Source: CAVTQZ01 sp963737015 (GTDB lineage Bacteria; Actinomycetota; Acidimicrobiia; Acidimicrobiales; UBA8190). Taken from it: a stretch of DNA of 64,000 nucleotides. Shown here piece after piece: positions 36,159-43,171 of the stretch. Where the stretch lies: NCBI GenBank assembly GCA_963737015.1, contig CAVTQZ010000001.1, positions 1,116,001 to 1,180,000 of the forward strand, given 5' to 3'. Position 1 is the stretch's first letter, and every line of letters starts with the position of its first letter. The translations under genes were made by a program, and so were the position numbers. Below the pieces are notes generated by a model. It searched no databases. It was not told where the DNA came from and saw only the letters and a program-made list of their open reading frames with translations.

Positions 36159-37184
36159 TCAGGCGGAGAAACGGTTTCTGAGACGTCGCAGCCCTCTCAA
36201 CACAATGGGCGGAGCAACGTCGACCGCCAAGCGGTGGAAATCGACTTTCTCGAAAGGTCTCGTACGAACGTGGCTCTCCTCGAATTTCGTACCCGTCGAC
36301 GAGGGGTTCTCGGGACTCGTGTAGTAGTAGAGGGCCACGGACCGCCGGGTCGTGCCGGCTGGCGCGACGATCGGATCGGGATGCCCGTGGTAGGAGTTCA
36401 GTCCCGCAGCGAAGATGACCGTTCGATTGAAGTCCGGGCTGATGACCTTGCTGCATCGCATCACACGTGGGTCCCAAAATTCGAGACCACCGCCCCAGGC
36501 CTCGTCCCAGTCGCGGTTCAAAAACACGATCACGTTTAGATGGCGCTGCAACCAGAGCTTAGGCTGGAACGTCTGATCGGAGTGGATCTTCAGGTAGCCA
36601 CCCGGCTCGATCGCGTGAAGACCACCATGGAAGCAATACGGATCAGCAATGAGACCTACTGCCCCAGTAAGGCGATTCAGGAAATCGATGAAATTTACGG
36701 AGTTCAGGAGACTCACTAAATCCCGAGGAGCATGAGGGAGACGCAGCGGGTCCGCCCATTGCAATTTGTGTTGTCTCCACTCGCGGTGTCGGATCCACCC
36801 CGGATCGTCCGAAGCCGGGAATTGGGCACAGACATCGTCCAGAAGCGCGTCAGGGAATAATCCGTCCAGTACCAGATGCGGAAACGGATCAGCTTCGCGG
36901 TACCGAATCGCATGGTCGTCGGCCAGTCCCGACAAACGGTCCTGATCGAAATCCCACCCCCTACCGTCACGGCGGGGCACGAGGACTCGCAAAGAGCCTT
37001 TTCTGGCCGCGCGAGAATCCAAGTCCATTCTGTCCGAAGCGACTGACAATGATCCCCCGTTTGCTCCGATCGCCAGACTCCCCAAAGTCTGCCACGGTTT
37101 GAACAAACCATCTAGAGGATCATCCGGAGCTTCTCGCCTCGACCCGCCCGTGCCCAGCTTCTGAACGACCATTGTCCAGTCCAC
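36159..37184 (-). CDS. 2-oxoglutarate/Fe(II)-dependent oxygenase (prolyl hydroxylase-like)
   Basis: A 341-residue protein with a 2OG-Fe(II) oxygenase domain in its second half. The metal and substrate residues are the HxD in LKIHSDQTFQP (about residue 210), the distal His in NSYHGHPDP (about 285) and the Arg in TRRSVALYYYTS (about 300) that binds 2-oxoglutarate. A first region (FPHLVLDGLFPDALLDDV) is typical of the family that modifies proteins, sugars or small molecules. The N-terminal 50 residues look poorly conserved and an internal Met (53) may be the true start. It may tailor a product of the island. Confidence 0.82.
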   Translation of the reverse strand: MDWTMVVQKLGTGGSRREAPDDPLDGLFKPWQTLGSLAIGANGGSLSVASDRMDLDSRAARKGSLRVLVPRRDGRGWDFDQDRLSGLADDHAIRYREADPFPHLVLDGLFPDALLDDVCAQFPASDDPGWIRHREWRQHKLQWADPLRLPHAPRDLVSLLNSVNFIDFLNRLTGAVGLIADPYCFHGGLHAIEPGGYLKIHSDQTFQPKLWLQRHLNVIVFLNRDWDEAWGGGLEFWDPRVMRCSKVISPDFNRTVIFAAGLNSYHGHPDPIVAPAGTTRRSVALYYYTSPENPSSTGTKFEESHVRTRPFEKVDFHRLAVDVAPPIVLRGLRRLRNRFSA

Positions 37185-37349
37185 AGTCCTTCCCTATTCG
37201 ATGTCGTCCGGCCAGTCCGGAGTAGCGAAGGTTCTCTGTCGAGAGCACTCCGTATCTCTTCTCAAGAGAGGGCCATGTCTGGGTGACGGTGACGATGTCT
37301 GCAGGATCGCCGCGCCGATCCTGAGGGCGAGCGTCGCAGGCCCACCGCT

Positions 37350-37545
37350 CGCTCACCGGCGGAAGCGATGTTTACGTGTGGAGCACGACTACTACGACGT
37401 CGTGCCGCAGAACCTCGCCGACCGGTTGATGAAGGCGAACGTCGGCTGAGCCTCAGATCCTCGTAGTCCTCATCGGTGCAGAACGAGTCGGTGAAGGGCC
37501 TCTATTTCCCTCATCGCGAGAACCGGACACCGCGCCGCGTGATAG
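37350..37545 (+). pseudogene. Remnant of the EF-G-like gene 3' end (second)
   Basis: The end of a plus frame, VEHDYYDVVPQNLADRLMK, differs from the EF-G-like C-terminus VEHDHYDVVPQNLVDRLMK by two residues. The following TGAGCCTCAG, CGTAGTCC and GAACGAGTCGG strings also match the sequence after that gene. The upstream part is scrambled. Between 37546 and 37807, nothing is recognised except the GC-poor lead to the next gene. Confidence 0.85.
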
Positions 37546-37807
37546 TCCTCCGGAAAGTTGTTCAACGTACCGGGGCCTCAACAACCCAAAGCATCGCTGT
37601 GCACCGTCGTCCTTGTAGCACGAGGAGTGATCATCAAGCGTAGGCGCCAGAAAATGGGGACTTATAGGTCCATTTGAGTTGGCACATTTGACCCTTTGTT
37701 GGCGGTATCGACGCAGATGGCGCTCCTAGCATCGTGCACGCACGGGCTCGGTCCCCGCTCGGTGATTTTCGTCGGACCACGTGGGGGGGTCAGGAGAACC
37801 GTTCATC

Positions 37808-39067
37808 ATGACACTTGCACTTTGGAAAAAACGCGCCACCGTATTGGTCGCCGGCATCTCCCTGTTGGGAGCCGGTGCCTTTGCGGCCGGTGGAGGAACA
37901 GCGCTTGCAGCCTCCGGGACGACGCGGTATGTCTCACCCTCGGCCGTGATCACCAATCCCGACACAGGCTGCAGCACAGCGGCCTATACGAGCATCCAGA
38001 CGGCGTTGAACGCGTCGACATCCGGAGACACCGTGTACGTCTGTGCCGGTACCTACAACGAACAAGTCAAGATGCTCACGTCGAAGATCACATTGACCGG
38101 TGTCGGTCCGACCGCTGTGATCGATCCGACCTCGGCGACCCTTTCGACGGTGACGGACTTCGACCACAGTGACCAGATCGTCCCAATCGTCTACGTGGGT
38201 ACTGGTGTTACCGGCGTCACGATCAGCAACCTGCTCGTGAACGGTGCTGGCCTGAGTCCTAGCTTCACAGGATGCGGGACCGACTTCGCCGGAATCCTGT
38301 TCCAGTCTGCATCGGGAACGGTCTCGAGCGCGACTGTGGAGAACACCGCTCTGCCGCTCCCCGACAGTGGCTGTCAGGACGGGCAAGGCATCTACGTAGA
38401 GACAGCGTCCGGCAAGACGTCAAGCGTCTCCACCGTTGGCAACACGGTCACCGGTTACGACAAGACTGGCATTGTATGCAACGACACTGGGACGACCTGT
38501 TCTGTCGAGGCAAACACCGTCACAGGGATCGGAACGAGCGACCTCAGTGGTGAGAACGGGGTTCAGCTCGGTAACAGTGCATCTGGCAATGTTTGGTTCA
38601 ACACGATCTCGGACAACGATTACAGCGGGACCGTGAATACGACCGAACCGCAAGCCGATTATGCATCGGGCATTTTACTGTATGGCTCAAGCGGAACTCC
38701 CGCCGCGTACCAGAACACCCTGACCGACAATCAGATTGCGATCCAGGTCGTGCACAGTAACTCCAACATCCAGAAGAACAATGTCACCGAGACGGGCTCT
38801 GGAATCGCGGACAGCATCGGCGTATTTGCCGTTCCCTGCGACTACTACTGCTCGTACTTCAGCCTTTCTGGAGGCAGCGAAACCGTTATGGTCGGCGCCA
38901 ACACGATCTCGTTCCCTGCCAGTGCAACGGGTACCGATGCTGTCTGGGTCGGTGACGGAGCTGCCTCAGCGACCGGCACGGTGTCGGTGTCCATTGGCAA
39001 CACAGTCAGCCAGGCAACGAACAAGTTGGTGGTCGGCCCGACAGCCACCGGGAGCGCCTCCTTCTGA
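37808..39067 (+). CDS. Secreted parallel beta-helix protein (second copy)
   Basis: A 419-residue exported protein homologous to the one at 28065. A signal peptide (residues about 1-37, ending TALAAS) is followed by GTTRYVSPSA, a Cys-spaced block (TGCSTAAYTSIQTAL), AGTYNEQVKMLTSKITLTGVG and many short repeats containing N-T-V/I (NTVTGYD, ANTVTGIG, NTISDND), the pattern of a right-handed beta-helix. No catalytic site is clear. The start has AGGAG at 37792-37796. It is convergent with the BsuPI-like gene and shares a bidirectional terminator with it. Confidence 0.85.
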   Translation: MTLALWKKRATVLVAGISLLGAGAFAAGGGTALAASGTTRYVSPSAVITNPDTGCSTAAYTSIQTALNASTSGDTVYVCAGTYNEQVKMLTSKITLTGVGPTAVIDPTSATLSTVTDFDHSDQIVPIVYVGTGVTGVTISNLLVNGAGLSPSFTGCGTDFAGILFQSASGTVSSATVENTALPLPDSGCQDGQGIYVETASGKTSSVSTVGNTVTGYDKTGIVCNDTGTTCSVEANTVTGIGTSDLSGENGVQLGNSASGNVWFNTISDNDYSGTVNTTEPQADYASGILLYGSSGTPAAYQNTLTDNQIAIQVVHSNSNIQKNNVTETGSGIADSIGVFAVPCDYYCSYFSLSGGSETVMVGANTISFPASATGTDAVWVGDGAASATGTVSVSIGNTVSQATNKLVVGPTATGSASF

Positions 39068-39118
39068 TCTGAGGGGCGTTCTGATCGGCGCCGATGAAGC
39101 GTCGGAGTTTCGGTTAAA

Positions 39119-39153
39119 TGCCAAGAAGGGGCCCGATGGGCCCCTTCTTGGCA
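39119..39153. terminator. Bidirectional terminator hairpin
   Basis: TGCCAAGAAGGGGCCC at 39119-39134 pairs perfectly over 16 bases with 39138-39153, around a 3-base loop. It sits between the convergent beta-helix and BsuPI-like genes and would terminate both. Confidence 0.85.
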
Positions 39154-39178
39154 CCTGCCGGTTTTCTTACTTTGTTCC

Positions 39179-40243
39179 TCAGGGGCCAGAAGGAGCGGAG
39201 CCCGTAAGGGTCACGACGAAAGGTTGGGAGCTGGCACTGTACTGGTAGGGGCTCGAGGGCGGGCCAAAGGCCCACGTCCCGACAGCGGTGTACTCGCCTG
39301 GTGGATCCTGGTTCCACATCAACTTGACCGAACGCGACTGGCCCGGTTTCAACGTGCCCCCGGAAACAGCGGCACATTGCTCGGATTGTCCAGGTTGGGG
39401 GAAGACTTGGTTACCCATCTGGTCCTGGATGATCACCGTCGTCGGACATCCGTATTGGCCTGCGGCAGTTGGGTCAAAAACGCACGTCGTGGTGTCAATG
39501 AGCTTTGTCGTCACTGTCACGGGAGCACCGACCCAGTAGCTGGAGCTATCAGTGGCGGTAGAGACCGTGAAGTCCTGGGGGGTGCACTGCGGTGGTGCGG
39601 CAGCGACCGTCGTAGGGGTACTTTCCTTGGTTTTCGGTGCCGTAGTAGGCGTAACGGCTGCCGCAGGGGTCGACGGGCTGGTTGTCTGGGAAGGCGTGGA
39701 AGTGGCCTTCGAGGTACTGCTCCCTTGCGACGCGGTCGACGGCGCAGCGGATCGCGACGTCGAACCTTCTCGGTGAGAGTTAGTCGAAGGGTTAGGGAGT
39801 TTGGGGAAAGCCAGGTGCTTCGACCCCGGAACCGCAGATGGCTGACCCAACAGGAAGACCAAACCAGTCACGAGGGCCAAGATGAGAACTAGCCCAGCGA
39901 TCGCCACGTCGGCAGCCTGAATTCGCTCTCGCCAGGGTCGCATCGCCCACTCGCCATCGCCCGCTTCTGCCTCGGTACCGTTTGTTCCGTTTTCGGTTGG
40001 CTCAGCGTGGCCGTCCGAAACGAGCCCTTCCTCAGGCATGAAGTCAGCACGACCATATGAACCGTTTCGTTCCTCGGGCACTGGATCAGAGCGATCAGCA
40101 CGACGCTCCCGCTCGACGAAGGTCCAGCCAACAAGAGGGCTGCCGAATTCGTCAACGCGTTCCGTACGCGCGGTCACCTCCGCCAGCAACGCCGTGGCCG
40201 TTGAGAGATCCGGAGAGTTAGGGGAACGGTTCGCTTCGGACAT
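39179..40243 (-). CDS. Membrane protein with Thr/Pro-rich stalk and BsuPI-like domain
   Basis: A 354-residue protein. An acidic cytoplasmic part (residues 1-105) precedes one membrane helix (about 108-132, VAIAGLVLILALVTGLVFLL), a long Ser/Thr/Pro stalk (about 145-220) and a C-terminal domain with two Cys (TTTCVFDP, SEQC). The motifs GTLKPGQSRSVKLMW and GEYTAVGTW resemble the BsuPI intracellular-proteinase-inhibitor fold. It is the last gene of a four-gene operon with PqqD-like, kinase and LPFTG genes; the gap to PqqD is three bases. A decayed paralog lies at 29325-29760. It may be the surface partner of the anchored protein. Confidence 0.75.
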   Translation of the reverse strand: MSEANRSPNSPDLSTATALLAEVTARTERVDEFGSPLVGWTFVERERRADRSDPVPEERNGSYGRADFMPEEGLVSDGHAEPTENGTNGTEAEAGDGEWAMRPWRERIQAADVAIAGLVLILALVTGLVFLLGQPSAVPGSKHLAFPKLPNPSTNSHREGSTSRSAAPSTASQGSSTSKATSTPSQTTSPSTPAAAVTPTTAPKTKESTPTTVAAAPPQCTPQDFTVSTATDSSSYWVGAPVTVTTKLIDTTTCVFDPTAAGQYGCPTTVIIQDQMGNQVFPQPGQSEQCAAVSGGTLKPGQSRSVKLMWNQDPPGEYTAVGTWAFGPPSSPYQYSASSQPFVVTLTGSAPSGP

Positions 40244-40246
40244 GCT

Positions 40247-40663
40247 CTAACGTGTGTCTCTTATCAGCCCGAGAGTGGCCAGCTTGAGGAGTGTCAGCCA
40301 CACATCACTTCTCAATTCCGACTTTGCCACCGCATACGACATTGAAAGGCGATCAACGATCTCATCGGCTGTAATCGTGCCGGCGCACATTTCCAATACC
40401 GCGGACGCACTGGCATTGAGCATGAGAAGGACGTGGCCCACCTCGTCGTAGATAGCGACGTTGTCGTCAACGGGAACAGCCTTAACTCGTGAAACCGCAA
40501 GAGGTAGCGCTGAACCGTCCAGCTTGTCGCGGCCGAACATCTCGAAGGCCTCTTCGCTGAAGTCGGAGTCGAGCTGAGAGATCTGACAACCTCCATTAGT
40601 CGCGGTACGTCCAGCCAGACCTGTATCTCGGCGATGCAACCTTGGCGCAAGGGCAAGAGACAT
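40247..40663 (-). CDS. PqqD-like peptide chaperone protein
   Basis: A 138-residue protein with a PqqD-type domain in its second half: DNVAIYDEVGHVLLMLNASA, then TADEIVDRLSMSYAV and LLKLATLGLI, the pattern of the RiPP-recognition winged helix. PqqD-like proteins bind leader peptides of modified peptides; others are stand-alone companions of kinases. An unusual N-terminal half (about residues 1-50) shows no domain. It overlaps neither neighbour, being three bases after the kinase stop and three before the next gene, so it belongs to the same operon. Confidence 0.82.
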   Translation of the reverse strand: MSLALAPRLHRRDTGLAGRTATNGGCQISQLDSDFSEEAFEMFGRDKLDGSALPLAVSRVKAVPVDDNVAIYDEVGHVLLMLNASASAVLEMCAGTITADEIVDRLSMSYAVAKSELRSDVWLTLLKLATLGLIRDTR

Positions 40664-40666
40664 CGT

Positions 40667-41749
40667 TCAACCGTCCAGGAGATCGAGAATTAGGTTCCGC
40701 GCCTTCTCCAAGTCGGACATGACGAGCTCATACATGTCGCAGCGATCCACGATATCGGCAAGCGCCCGCACCCCAGATGCACCGTGCTCCCGGATGTTCA
40801 CACTGCTAGTGGCCAGGGAAAGAAAGCCTTCACTGTGGGACAGGCGACGTAGCGCGGTTGGCGCGGCCGGCACATATCGTGGAATTACGACGAACCGTAG
40901 AGCACCGCCAAGGCTCACCGAATTCGGCCGCACTTCGGATGGTCTCAGGTACCACTGTTTGGCCTGGTGCGCATGTTTGGCCTGGTGCGCATCGGTTGGA
41001 GCCGAGTCCGAGAGCGGAGGAAGAACCGGAGGCTTGACGGACGAGACCTCCGCGAGCGGTGCGAAGCTCCCGGGCTTGATGACCATCGATCTTGGGTATG
41101 CAATCAACTCGAGATCGGGCAACCGGAGCGCCACTATCTCGTCCGAGAGATAGTTGAGCCCGGCGCGAACGAGCGAAACCACGAGCGTGCTCTTGCCGGA
41201 TCCCGATGGTCCCGGAAAAACGATGCCGCCGCCCCGAGCCTCCACTCCTCCAGCGTGAAGGAGGAGATGTTCAGCGGTGGATTCGACGGCGGCCCGGTTT
41301 ATGTCCCAGATGAGCCAAGCTACACAGGAGGTCGGGTCAGGCAGCCGCTTCACGAGTGCACCATCGTGGAAGACATCTATCCCGCCGTGGGATCCCATAA
41401 CGAGCGAATACCAATGAGCGGCGGGCACGGGTGAGCGCAGAGGAGTAAGGATCGAATCGATGTGCGAACCGAGGCGGGCGTCGGTGCACCTAACCCCGAA
41501 GCGGAAGGACAAAGCCTGCAAAGTAGGGCTTCGATAGGCGCACCGCTTTCCGTGGAGACTGGCCGTCCAGCGCAATTCTGCTCCGAGCGCATCGGACAAC
41601 GTTGATCCATCGGCCTTTGTACTGCCATTGGAAGCGGTCGCGACCTTTCCCGGTTCCGGGTCGGGCCACGACTCAGCGCGAATCGCGCCAATCGGTCTCG
41701 ACGAGTGCGCGAGTGTGATGCTGTCGGTCGCCTGCATAACCTTGGACAT
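40667..41749 (-). CDS. HPr-kinase/phosphorylase-like kinase
   Basis: A 360-residue protein from ATG 41749. The C-terminal half is HPr-kinase-like: LLLHAGGVEARGGGIVFPG, Walker A GPSGSGKST (about residues 180-188), and LSDEIVALR. The N-terminal half is unlike HprK. Related kinases occur beside PqqD and RiPP genes, and one class phosphorylates lasso peptides. An 18-base tandem duplication at 40956-40991 adds a repeated A-H-Q-A-K-H unit at about 260-272. The earlier possible start at 41812 would overlap the upstream gene, so the ATG at 41749 is preferred. Confidence 0.82.
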   Translation of the reverse strand: MSKVMQATDSITLAHSSRPIGAIRAESWPDPEPGKVATASNGSTKADGSTLSDALGAELRWTASLHGKRCAYRSPTLQALSFRFGVRCTDARLGSHIDSILTPLRSPVPAAHWYSLVMGSHGGIDVFHDGALVKRLPDPTSCVAWLIWDINRAAVESTAEHLLLHAGGVEARGGGIVFPGPSGSGKSTLVVSLVRAGLNYLSDEIVALRLPDLELIAYPRSMVIKPGSFAPLAEVSSVKPPVLPPLSDSAPTDAHQAKHAHQAKQWYLRPSEVRPNSVSLGGALRFVVIPRYVPAAPTALRRLSHSEGFLSLATSSVNIREHGASGVRALADIVDRCDMYELVMSDLEKARNLILDLLDG

Positions 41750-41765
41750 GGCCCCGCTGACCTCG

Positions 41766-42371
41766 CTACTGCGGCGGGCGGTCTTCCACCGGGTCGCCAC
41801 TTGGTGTGGCATGCGCCGGCCGCACCGCGCGCCTGCTGGCCCACCGCTTGAGCGCCCATCCGCCGGCGATCATCGCCGTACCGATCTCGGCGTCATGCAG
41901 TGCGTCAAAGCCGGTGAAAGGCAATCCGCCTCCCGAAGTTGAACCTGTGCCAGTACCAGATTCCAGTGCGGCGGTGGCGGGAACCGGGGTACTGACGGTC
42001 GTACCTCCACTCGGGGATGTTGGAGGTCCCCCGCCTGTAGTACCTCCTGGCGTGGTCGGGTTCGAGGGGTTCGTCGGGTTCGTCGGGTTCGTCGGGTTCG
42101 AACCGTCGCTGGGACTGGGGCTCTGGGGCACCGGTTGCTGCGGAGAGTCAGGCGGGCAGGCGCTCGGATCTTGCGAGCAAGTGGCAGCGGCGGAGGGCGT
42201 CGCTATGAGGATCTCGGGGACCACCCAAGCGGCGACCCCAGCTACGACCGCTCCCTTCGATACGCGAGTCATCATTTGCCGCCGCGAAATACGGCTTGTC
42301 CCTGCCGGTAAATCCTGCCGAGTAGCCGCTCCACCGGCGCTGGAAACGACCGATTCCTCTGCACTAGTCAT
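41766..42371 (-). CDS. Tat-signal, LPFTG-motif surface protein
   Basis: A 201-residue protein. Residues about 30-62 form a Tat-type signal: the twin Arg in ISRRQMMTR, then AVVAGVAAWVVPE and an AAA cleavage region. Next is a short Cys-Cys segment (TCSQDPSACPPD), a repeated N-P-T run, a Thr/Gly/Pro-rich stretch, and a sortase-like LPFTG near residue 155 followed by a weak hydrophobic segment and Arg-rich end. Thus it is probably folded before export and then wall-anchored. It lies first in the operon with the kinase, PqqD-like and BsuPI-like genes, which makes it the natural substrate candidate. No sortase gene is visible in this window. Confidence 0.72.
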   Translation of the reverse strand: MTSAEESVVSSAGGAATRQDLPAGTSRISRRQMMTRVSKGAVVAGVAAWVVPEILIATPSAAATCSQDPSACPPDSPQQPVPQSPSPSDGSNPTNPTNPTNPSNPTTPGGTTGGGPPTSPSGGTTVSTPVPATAALESGTGTGSTSGGGLPFTGFDALHDAEIGTAMIAGGWALKRWASRRAVRPAHATPSGDPVEDRPPQ

Positions 42372-42613
42372 GTCGTGTGGGCCCTCTCACCCGAATTCCG
42401 CTCATTAAGTAGAACGGTCACGCAGTGGTTTCCTGGATCCTTTCGCTGGGATCCTTCGACCTAAGCGGCGACACGGCGCCCGCGTGCGCAGTGTGCAACT
42501 GCATGTGCCCCCTATTTCACCGTCTGTGACCTAGGAAACGAGGTGCCGGCGGACATATTGCGATCCACCAGAGGTAGCTCACTTAGCGCGGTTATAGCCA
42601 CACTGTGTGTCGC

Positions 42614-43123
42614 CTAATTCGAGGGCCAGGCGTCGTGGAGTCTTCGCCAGCTTTCAGCAAGCGACTGCGGGAGGACGCGTACCCCTGCAACCGAAGTCAT
42701 GAAGTTCGTATCCCCTACCCACCGCGGAACTACGTGCATGTGAACATGTCGAGGAATACCCGCTCCGGCCGCCCGACCCAGGTTGGCCCCCATGTTGACG
42801 CCGTCGGGATCGTAAGCGGCTCGCACTGCTCTGACGGCGGCGAGGGTGGCGCCCCAGAGGCCGAGTGACTCTTCCTTCGTCAGGTCTGCCAGGTCCGACA
42901 CGTGCCGTACCGGCATCACGAGCAGGTGCCCGCTCGCGTAGGGATAGGCGTTGAGCACCGCAAAGTTGAGCTCGTCGCGCCAGACGATCCCGTTGGGCTC
43001 GCCGGGGTCTCCTTCTGCGATGAGCCGGCAGAAGACGCAGTCTTCGTGGGGGGCCTCCGGTGCCGAAACAGAAGTGACGTACTCGCTTCTCCAAGCAGCC
43101 CACAGATGTTCCAGGCCACTCAT
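42614..43123 (-). CDS. HIT family protein (AP4A phosphorylase-like)
   Basis: A 169-residue HIT protein. The zinc-type Cys pair EDCVFCRL is near residue 29, the central LNAYPYASGHLLVMPVRH near 56, and the histidine triad HVHMHVVPRW is at 126-135. In Mycobacterium the homologous gene beside thrS and pgsA encodes a diadenosine tetraphosphate phosphorylase. It lies about 50 bases downstream of thrS. Its 3' end contains the right copy of the island's 18-base repeat, in codons for PQSLAE. Confidence 0.92.
   Translation of the reverse strand: MSGLEHLWAAWRSEYVTSVSAPEAPHEDCVFCRLIAEGDPGEPNGIVWRDELNFAVLNAYPYASGHLLVMPVRHVSDLADLTKEESLGLWGATLAAVRAVRAAYDPDGVNMGANLGRAAGAGIPRHVHMHVVPRWVGDTNFMTSVAGVRVLPQSLAESWRRLHDAWPSN
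42653..42670 (+). repeat. Right copy of an 18-base direct repeat at the island edge
   Basis: TTCAGCAAGCGACTGCGG, identical to 25964-25981. Here it is inside the 3' end of the HIT coding region. Confidence 0.6.
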
Positions 43124-43171
43124 CGAAGTCGACGCCTTGACTTCACTTGGACGGTATCTGTAATCGCTTGC

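Noticed and set aside
42040..42115. GTTCGTCGG repeats, possible regulatory array
   Set aside because: They encode the N-P-T repeat of the LPFTG protein.
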